DNA from: Planctomycetota bacterium
Lineage (GTDB): Bacteria > Planctomycetota > GCA-002687715
Assembly (NCBI GenBank): GCA_002683135.1
Contig: NYSS01000004.1
Span: forward strand, 1-37,497
DNA length: 37,497 nucleotides
Reading direction: 5' to 3'
Positions 32,416-37,497 of this stretch are shown here, in pieces (the first letter of the stretch is position 1; the number at the start of each line of letters is the position of its first letter). The translations under genes were made by a program, and so were the position numbers. A model generated the notes under the pieces. The model had not been told where the DNA came from. It ran no database searches and saw only the letters and a list, made by a program, of their open reading frames with translations.

Positions 32416-33177
32416 CTACGGCGCCGATTTCTGCTTCTTGCCCGTGATCGCGCGCCAGAGCCGCTTCAGCGGATCGTAGAACTCATCCACCACCCTCTCC
32501 TTGAGCGGGATGATGGCGTTGTCGGTGATGGTGATGTGCTCGGGGCAGACGACGGTGCAGCACTTGGTGATGTTGCAGTAGCCGATGCCGTCGGTGTTCT
32601 TCAGGTCTGCCAGGCGGTCCTCGACGTCGAGGGGGTGCATCTCCAGGGCCGCCACATGGACCAGGAAACGGGGCCCGATGAACTCATCGTGCTTGTGGTG
32701 GTCACGCAGGACGTGGCACACGTTCTGGCACAGGTAGCACTCGATGCACTTGCGGAACTCCTGGACCCGGTCGACGTCGTCCTGCGTCATACGCCAGGTG
32801 CCGTCGGGGGCGTCGGGGGGGCGCGGCTTGAACTTGCGGACGCCCTTCTTGACCTCGTAGTTCCACGAGACGTCGGTCACCAGATCCTTCTTGACGGGGA
32901 GCGCCTTCAACGGCTCCACCGTGATCGGCTCGTCGACGGGGATGTCCGACAGACGGGTCATGCACATCAGCCGCGGCATGCCGTTGACCTCCGCGGAACA
33001 AGACCCGCACTTGCCGGCCTTGCAGTTCCATCGCAGCGCCAGGTCGTTGACGTGGGCAGCCTGGACCTTGCGGACGGCGTCCAGGACGACGGTGCAGCCG
33101 TCGAGATCCTGCTCGTAGTCGTGGAAGTCGCCGCCGTCGGCGTTGCCGCGCCAGATCCTCAGTGTGGCGGTCGCCAT
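32416..33177 (-). CDS. sdhB: Succinate dehydrogenase/fumarate reductase iron-sulfur subunit
   Basis: 253 residues. Known: SdhB passes electrons from the flavoprotein to quinone through 2Fe-2S, 4Fe-4S and 3Fe-4S clusters at the inner membrane. Seen: 2Fe-2S ligands Cys52, Cys57, Cys60 and Cys72 in NCKAGKCGSC and RLMC; 4Fe-4S ligands CIECYLCQNVC (144-154); 3Fe-4S segment CNITKCCTVVCPEHI with Cys201, Cys206/207 and Cys211. All ligand positions are filled. The ATG overlaps the stop of sdhA by one base (TGATG), showing translational coupling. Last gene of the sdh operon, directly next to tRNA-Pro. Confidence 0.96.
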   Translation of the reverse strand: MATATLRIWRGNADGGDFHDYEQDLDGCTVVLDAVRKVQAAHVNDLALRWNCKAGKCGSCSAEVNGMPRLMCMTRLSDIPVDEPITVEPLKALPVKKDLVTDVSWNYEVKKGVRKFKPRPPDAPDGTWRMTQDDVDRVQEFRKCIECYLCQNVCHVLRDHHKHDEFIGPRFLVHVAALEMHPLDVEDRLADLKNTDGIGYCNITKCCTVVCPEHITITDNAIIPLKERVVDEFYDPLKRLWRAITGKKQKSAP

Positions 33178-34985
33178 CAGCGGTTCTCCTCGATGATCTG
33201 CTGGAGATCGTCGGGTATATCGCGAATTGGTTCGGGTTCGATCTGCATGTTCCCGTCCTCTCCCTTTCGGACGGCGAAGGTGATCTCGCCCTGCGCCGGG
33301 TCCTTCTCCGGGTGGTCTTCCCGGAAGTGGGCGCCCCGGCTTTCGGTGCGCAGCGAGGCGGCGCGCGTGAGGGCTTCGGAGACGACCAGCAGGTTGGGGA
33401 GGTCGAGCGCCGTGTGCCAGCCCATGTTGTATTCGCGGTTGCCGGAGACCGACACGTTGGCGACGCGCTTCTTGAACTCGCCGAGCTTCTCGATGGCCTC
33501 ATCGAGGGGAGCCTGGCTCCGGACGATCCCGACCCGCTCCTGCATGCAGTCCTGGAGGTCGTCCTGAACGACGTAGGGGACCTCGCCGTCGTTGTCAAAG
33601 GGGGCGAGGGTGTCGGCGGCCGCGGCGTTGACCTGGGCTTCGTCGATGGTGCCGTGGCTGTGTTCCTGGGCGAAGGCGGCGGCGTGTTCGCCGGCGCGCT
33701 TGCCGAACACCAGCAGGTCCGACAGCGAGTTGCCTCCGAGACGGTTGGCGCCGTGCAGGCCAGCGGCGCATTCACCGGCGGCGAACAGCCCGGGGACGGT
33801 GGACATCTGGGTGTCGGCCTCGACGCGGATGCCGCCCATGACGTAGTGGGTGGTGGGGCCGACCTCCATGGCCTCATCCGTGATGTCGATGCCGGCGAGC
33901 TCCTTGAACTGGTGATACATGCTGGGGAGCTTGCGCTTGATGTGCTCCTCGCCGTCCTTCATGCGTTCCTTGATCCACGCGATGTCGAGGAACACGCCGC
34001 CGTGGGGGCTGCCGCGTCCGGCGCGGACCTCGCGCATGATGCAGCGGGCGACATGGTCACGGGTCAGCAGCTCCGGTGGACGCCGCGCGTCCTTGTCGCC
34101 TTGGGTGTAACGCCACCCCTCCTCTTCGTTGTCCGCGGTCTGGTTCTTGTATGCATCGGGGATGTCATCGAACATGAACCGCTTGCCCTCGCTGTTGCGC
34201 AGGACCCCGCCCTCGCCGCGGACGCCTTCCGTCACCAGGATGCCCTGGACGCTCGATGGCCAGACCATGCCCGTGGGATGGAACTGGACGTACTCCATGT
34301 CGATGAGGTCGGCGCCCGCGTTGTACGCGAGGGCGTGGCCGTCGCCCGTGTACTCCCAGCTGTTGCTGGTGATGCGGAACGCTCGTCCGATTCCGCCGGT
34401 GGCGAGGATCACGGCGTTGGCCTGGTACACCACGAAGCGCCCGCGCTCGCGGTCGTAGCCGAACGCACCGACGACCCGGCCCGAGTCCACGAGCAGGCGC
34501 ACGACGGTGCACTCCATGTGGACATCGATTCCCTGGTGGATGCCGTGGTCCTGCAGGGTACGGATCATCTCCAGGCCGGTGCGGTCGCCGACGTGGGCGA
34601 GGCGAGGATAGCGGTGCCCGCCGAAGTTGCGTTGCAGGATGCGGCCGTCGGGGGTGCGGTCGAACACCGCGCCCCACGCTTCTAGTTCGTGGACACGGGC
34701 CGGGGCTTCCTGGGCGTGAAGCTGGGCCATGCGCCAGTTGTTCACGTACTGGCCGCCTCGCATGGTGTCCGCGAAGTGGGTCTTCCAGTTGTCGCGGTCG
34801 TCCACGTTGGCGAGGGACGCGGCCATGCCGCCTTCGGCCATGACCGTGTGGGCCTTGCCGAGCAGGGACTTGCACACGAGGCCTACGCTCGCCCCCTTGG
34901 ACGAAGCTTCGATAGAGGCGCGGAGACCCGCGCCTCCCGCACCCACGACGAGTACGTCGTGTTTGACTGTTCGGTAGTCCGACAT
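33177..34985 (-). CDS. sdhA: Succinate dehydrogenase/fumarate reductase flavoprotein subunit
   Basis: 602 residues. Known: oxidises succinate to fumarate with a covalently bound FAD. Seen: dinucleotide-binding motif VLVVGAGGAGLRASIEAS (11-28); the covalent flavin His is His46 in KAHTVMAEGGM; later motifs HPTGMVWPS (substrate His region), the TYTRR-like and catalytic Arg region, and GANRLGGNSLSDLLVFG. Length is normal. It overlaps both neighbours by one base (TGATG at 33177 and 34985). It belongs to the branch with a single large membrane subunit, as judged from the next gene. Confidence 0.96.
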   Translation of the reverse strand: MSDYRTVKHDVLVVGAGGAGLRASIEASSKGASVGLVCKSLLGKAHTVMAEGGMAASLANVDDRDNWKTHFADTMRGGQYVNNWRMAQLHAQEAPARVHELEAWGAVFDRTPDGRILQRNFGGHRYPRLAHVGDRTGLEMIRTLQDHGIHQGIDVHMECTVVRLLVDSGRVVGAFGYDRERGRFVVYQANAVILATGGIGRAFRITSNSWEYTGDGHALAYNAGADLIDMEYVQFHPTGMVWPSSVQGILVTEGVRGEGGVLRNSEGKRFMFDDIPDAYKNQTADNEEEGWRYTQGDKDARRPPELLTRDHVARCIMREVRAGRGSPHGGVFLDIAWIKERMKDGEEHIKRKLPSMYHQFKELAGIDITDEAMEVGPTTHYVMGGIRVEADTQMSTVPGLFAAGECAAGLHGANRLGGNSLSDLLVFGKRAGEHAAAFAQEHSHGTIDEAQVNAAAADTLAPFDNDGEVPYVVQDDLQDCMQERVGIVRSQAPLDEAIEKLGEFKKRVANVSVSGNREYNMGWHTALDLPNLLVVSEALTRAASLRTESRGAHFREDHPEKDPAQGEITFAVRKGEDGNMQIEPEPIRDIPDDLQQIIEENR

Positions 34986-35788
34986 CAGAAGAGCCTCAGA
35001 TCAGTCCAGATTCCCTGGGAACAGAGCCGGACGTACACGTCGGAGAAGCCCACCATGAACAAACTGCACCAGGCCCAGATCATGTGCCCGCGGTTGAGGC
35101 AGCTCACGCAGTCATAGGCCTTCTTCCGCATGGGCGATCGGGAGATGCTGTTCATGAAGCCGCCGACCATGTGTCTCAGGGAGTGACACCCGAAGGTGTA
35201 TCCCCCCAGGAGGATGGTATTGGCGGTCAGGACCAGGGTGCCGACGCCGACGCCGAAGGTCTTCACTCCGGTCTCGGGATCGAGGAACCACATGGCCTTC
35301 CACGCGTCGTGGGCGAGGAAGAAGATGAAGATGACGGCCAGGTACATGAAGTACCGGTGGACGTTCTGGAGGATCAGCGGCATGGAGTTCTCGCCGCGGT
35401 AGCCCTTGCGCAGCTCACCGACCGCACAGCTCGGGGGATCACCCCAGAACGCCTTGTAGTAGGCGCCGCGATAGTAGTAGCAGGTGAGACGGAAGCCGCC
35501 GGGCGCCCAGAGGATCAGGAACGCCGGTGACCACGGAAGCCAGGACGGCCAGATGCCGGGCTTGGGTCCGAACCAGCTATGGGACGAGTCGCCGAAGAGC
35601 TCGGGGGAATAGAACGGCGAGAGGTACTCGCCGTGGGCGTAGTGGTCCCCCTGGAAGGCCGCCCAGGTGGCATAGACGGCGAAGGCGCCCAGCCCCAGGA
35701 ACGTGAACAGAGGTTTGCGCCACCACGCATCTCGCCGCGTCGTTTCACCGAAGCCGCGACGTACCAGGGGCGCCGACACCGTGGGCAT
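34985..35788 (-). CDS. sdhC: Succinate dehydrogenase membrane anchor, single large type
   Basis: 267 residues from ATG 35788. Seen: about five hydrophobic helices; WLPWSPAFLILWAPGGFRLTCYYYRGAYYKAFWGDPPSCAVG; NVHRYFMYLAVIFIFFLAHDAW and YTFGCHSLRHMVGG, whose His residues are candidate heme or quinone ligands. Known: this form resembles the single anchor of Mycobacterium-type Sdh1 rather than the paired SdhC/SdhD of E. coli. Its gene order (anchor, A, B) also matches that type. The symbol sdhC is used for position, not because of certain orthology. First gene of the operon; the promoter at 35835-35863 gives about a 40-base leader. Confidence 0.85.
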   Translation of the reverse strand: MPTVSAPLVRRGFGETTRRDAWWRKPLFTFLGLGAFAVYATWAAFQGDHYAHGEYLSPFYSPELFGDSSHSWFGPKPGIWPSWLPWSPAFLILWAPGGFRLTCYYYRGAYYKAFWGDPPSCAVGELRKGYRGENSMPLILQNVHRYFMYLAVIFIFFLAHDAWKAMWFLDPETGVKTFGVGVGTLVLTANTILLGGYTFGCHSLRHMVGGFMNSISRSPMRKKAYDCVSCLNRGHMIWAWCSLFMVGFSDVYVRLCSQGIWTDLRLF

Positions 35789-36006
35789 GAATGGAGATCT
35801 CCCCGAGAGAGCCTGACCGAACCCGAACAACTGAAAACTAAGAGGCTCGATGGGCCGTGTCAACGTCGCAGCAGCCGATGTCTCCACAGGTCATTCCTGC
35901 TACGGGGAGCCGGGTGCCCAGGAGAACGACGTCGGCGCCCGGCCCATGAGGCGCGTCACTGTCGAGTGACAAGCAGGCTCGGCCGCCCGAACTTAAGATG
36001 GGCGGC
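35789..36006. other. Divergent intergenic region before sdh and the Gfo/Idh gene
   Basis: 218 bp. It carries the sdh promoter on the minus strand. No comparable promoter or ribosome site was found for the plus-strand oxidoreductase gene, and no RNA gene or repeat is seen. Confidence 0.5.
35835..35863 (-). promoter_or_regulatory. Sigma70-type promoter of the sdh operon
   Basis: On the minus strand: TTGACA (35858-35863, perfect -35), 17-base spacer, and TAGTTT (35835-35840) as -10. It places the transcript start at about 35828, forty bases before ATG 35788. This is the best-formed promoter in the window. Confidence 0.8.
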
Positions 36007-37257
36007 ATGACCGATCACCCCTCTCGCCGAGATTTCCTCCAGAGCTCGGGCCTCGGATTGGCCAGCGTCTCAGCCCTGCTGGCCGAGGCGGGGCAACCGT
36101 ACCGTCCCGAGGTCGGCAAGCGCGTCCGCATCGCGGTCGTGGGCGGCGGCTTCGGCACCCAATTCCAGTGGCACGAGCACCCCGATTGCGACGTGGTCGC
36201 GGTGACCGACCTGCGGCCGGACCGGCGTGCCCGCCTGCAGAAAGTCTACGGGTGTGACACTGCGTACGACTCCCTGGAGGAGATGGTCGCGAAGGCCCGA
36301 GACATCGACGCCGTGGCGGTCTTCTCCGGGGCCCTCGACCACGTGAAGCACACGAAGATGTGCATGGACCGCGGGTGGCACGTCGTGTCCGCCGTCCCTG
36401 CTTGCTTCACCCTGGAGGAGGCGGCGGCGCTCAAGGAGTTGAAGGAGCGCACCGGGTTGCGCTACATGCTGGCGGAGACGAGCTGGTATCGCCAATCCGC
36501 GATCCTGGCCCGCGGCCTTCACCGCAAGGGGGCGTTCGGCCGCGTCTTCTACACCGAGGCCGAGTATTACCACGACCGTGGTGACCTGAAGAAGCTGGCC
36601 GCGGACAAGAAGAGTCGCTTCTTCGATCCCGACGGTTCCCACTCGTGGCGCTGGGGTTTCCCGCCCATGCACTACCCGACCCATTCGTTGGGGTTCGTCC
36701 CCGGCGTGACGGGCGAGCGGGTGACGCGGGTGTCATGTCTGGGGTGGGGGACGGAGGACCATCCGTACCTGACCGACAATGAGTACGGCAACCGGTTCTG
36801 GAACGAGGCGGCGATCATGCAGACGGACAAGGGTGGGATGGTCCGCTGCAACGTGTTCTGGCTGTGCGCGGCGCATGGTGAGCGTGCTCAGTGGTTCGGT
36901 GATCGGGCGTCCCTCTACATGGACAAGGGAGGGATGCACGAGACCCAGCTGCGCTTCCGGACCAAGGGTGATACGCCCACCATGTTCGACCTCCCCGAAC
37001 AGTCTGGTGGGGACATCGCCGTGCCCAGGTACTGGGAGAGCGACATGCTGCCGAAGGCGATGCGGCACAGCTCCGGCCACGGTGGGTCCCACACCTTCAT
37101 CTCCGCCGAGTTCATCAACGCGCTTCTGCAGGACCGGGAGCCCGAGATCGACGTCTACGAAGCCCTGGCGGTCACCGTGCCCGGCATCGTCGCGCACCAG
37201 TCCGCCAACAAGGACGGCGAGCAACTCGCCGTGCCTCAATTCCAGGCCCCGAAGTGA
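36007..37257 (+). CDS. Tat-exported Gfo/Idh/MocA-family oxidoreductase
   Basis: 416 residues from ATG 36007 (ATG 35998 also in frame). Known: this family uses NAD(P) on sugars or, in glycosidase GH109 members, cleaves glycosides by a redox mechanism. Seen: Tat signal SRRDFLQSSGLGLASVSALLA (6-26); nucleotide-binding fold RIAVVGGGFGTQFQWHEHPDCDVVAVTD (41-68); C-terminal beta sheet with NEYGNRFWNEAA and the end segment HTFISAEFINALL, EIDVYEALAVTVPGIVAHQS. The usual EKP catalytic Lys segment is SAVPA (128-132), so the common lysine is absent. Inference: a periplasmic family member with altered active site; function unknown. Confidence 0.88.
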   Translation: MTDHPSRRDFLQSSGLGLASVSALLAEAGQPYRPEVGKRVRIAVVGGGFGTQFQWHEHPDCDVVAVTDLRPDRRARLQKVYGCDTAYDSLEEMVAKARDIDAVAVFSGALDHVKHTKMCMDRGWHVVSAVPACFTLEEAAALKELKERTGLRYMLAETSWYRQSAILARGLHRKGAFGRVFYTEAEYYHDRGDLKKLAADKKSRFFDPDGSHSWRWGFPPMHYPTHSLGFVPGVTGERVTRVSCLGWGTEDHPYLTDNEYGNRFWNEAAIMQTDKGGMVRCNVFWLCAAHGERAQWFGDRASLYMDKGGMHETQLRFRTKGDTPTMFDLPEQSGGDIAVPRYWESDMLPKAMRHSSGHGGSHTFISAEFINALLQDREPEIDVYEALAVTVPGIVAHQSANKDGEQLAVPQFQAPK

Positions 37258-37264
37258 CCTTGGT

Positions 37265-37285
37265 CGCATCGATGAGGTCGATGCG
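37265..37285. terminator. Hairpin between convergent Gfo/Idh and esterase genes
   Basis: An 8-bp perfect stem (CGCATCGA with TCGATGCG) and a 5-nt loop sit 8 bases after the stop at 37257. It is symmetric and could act for both directions, but has no T-run. Confidence 0.45.
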
Positions 37286-37323
37286 CCAGTCGGTGGGCTC
37301 GTCGGGCGCGTGAGTCGGCGCGG

Positions 37324-37497
37324 TTAGCGCCGCCGCTTGGACTTGCGGCCCTTGCCCTTGAGGAGCTCCGCCATCGCCTTGCCCATGGCCTGACCGATGT
37401 TCATGTAGGTCTCGGCGTTGCCGCCGTAGTGGCCGCCGGAGCTGCCCCCCTTGGACAGCGGGTGAGCGTAGACGGTGGCGACGTTGCCCTTGAACTC
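37324..37497 (-). CDS. C-terminus of a sialate O-acetylesterase-like protein (5' end outside window)
   Basis: Seen: 57 codons before the stop, reading EFKGNVATVYAHPLSKGG, then SGGHYGGNAETYMNIGQAMGKAMAELL and a basic tail. The GGNAETYMNIGQAMG block matches the end of SASA-type (sialate O-acetylesterase-like) carbohydrate esterases as they occur in planctomycetes. Known: these remove acetyl groups from sugars. The body and catalytic Ser are outside the window, so activity cannot be assessed. It converges on the Gfo/Idh gene. Confidence 0.7.
   Translation of the reverse strand, partial: EFKGNVATVYAHPLSKGGSSGGHYGGNAETYMNIGQAMGKAMAELLKGKGRKSKRRR

Noticed and set aside
33162-34685. 507-codon plus-strand open frame opposite sdhA
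   Set aside because: Opposite a fully conserved flavoprotein gene; the translation has no recognisable domain.

Overview
The window is high-GC (roughly two-thirds G+C), densely coding bacterial DNA and most resembles a marine-type Planctomycetota genome. The support is the combination of a type I sulfatase, a SUMF1-family remnant, a very large Ser/Thr kinase with TPR repeats, a Tat-exported Gfo/Idh/MocA protein, a sialate-O-acetylesterase-like C-terminus, and many secreted FG-GAP, NHL, CotH and lamin-tail proteins. That assignment is inference from gene content; there is no rRNA or other marker here.

Layout. 1-1172: 3' part of a HEAT-repeat protein with an embedded receiver-like domain. 1254-2219: a protein that keeps a SPASM-like Cys cluster but lacks a radical SAM core. 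2251-4732 (minus): a DASS-family anion transporter and a proline-rich exported protein. 5001-8210 (plus): a likely operon of a thioredoxin-like exported protein whose frame carries two consecutive UGA codons, a clostripain-type (C11) protease and an HhH-GPD DNA glycosylase. 8218-10345 (minus): a DUF4432/aldose-epimerase-like protein and an unrecognised exported protein. 10443-16559 (minus): an FG-GAP protein, a beta-propeller protein and a membrane-anchored sulfatase-fold enzyme. 16658-23193 (plus): a small 17-residue-repeat exported protein, the kinase/TPR protein, and a sulfatase with a discoidin-like domain. 23219-24085: a small lipoprotein and a SUMF1 pseudogene. 24195-28743 (plus): a giant CotH/lamin-tail protein and a small exported protein. 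28744-32357: a region built from tRNA-Pro 3'-end repeats around a gamma-glutamyltranspeptidase and a DNRLRE-like protein, ending in an intact tRNA-Pro(UGG). 32416-35788 (minus): a three-gene succinate dehydrogenase operon with a clear sigma70-type promoter. 36007-37497: a Gfo/Idh/MocA oxidoreductase and the C-terminus of an esterase.

How the genes work together. Much of the content is export and surface biology: polysaccharide or sulfate-ester breakdown (sulfatases, esterase, epimerase-like protein) and large beta-rich secreted proteins, five of which seem to share the same C-terminal beta domain. Housekeeping is limited to succinate dehydrogenase, one tRNA and a base-excision glycosylase.

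The best candidate for something undescribed is the 5001-6098 reading frame: a secreted thioredoxin-like protein with tandem UGA UGA where a redox motif would be expected, followed at a suitable distance by a 6-bp hairpin resembling a bacterial SECIS. Other leads are the tRNA-Pro repeat scars, the shared C-terminal domain, a start-codon hairpin at 24164-24207, a receiver domain lacking its phospho-acceptor, and the core-less SPASM-like protein.
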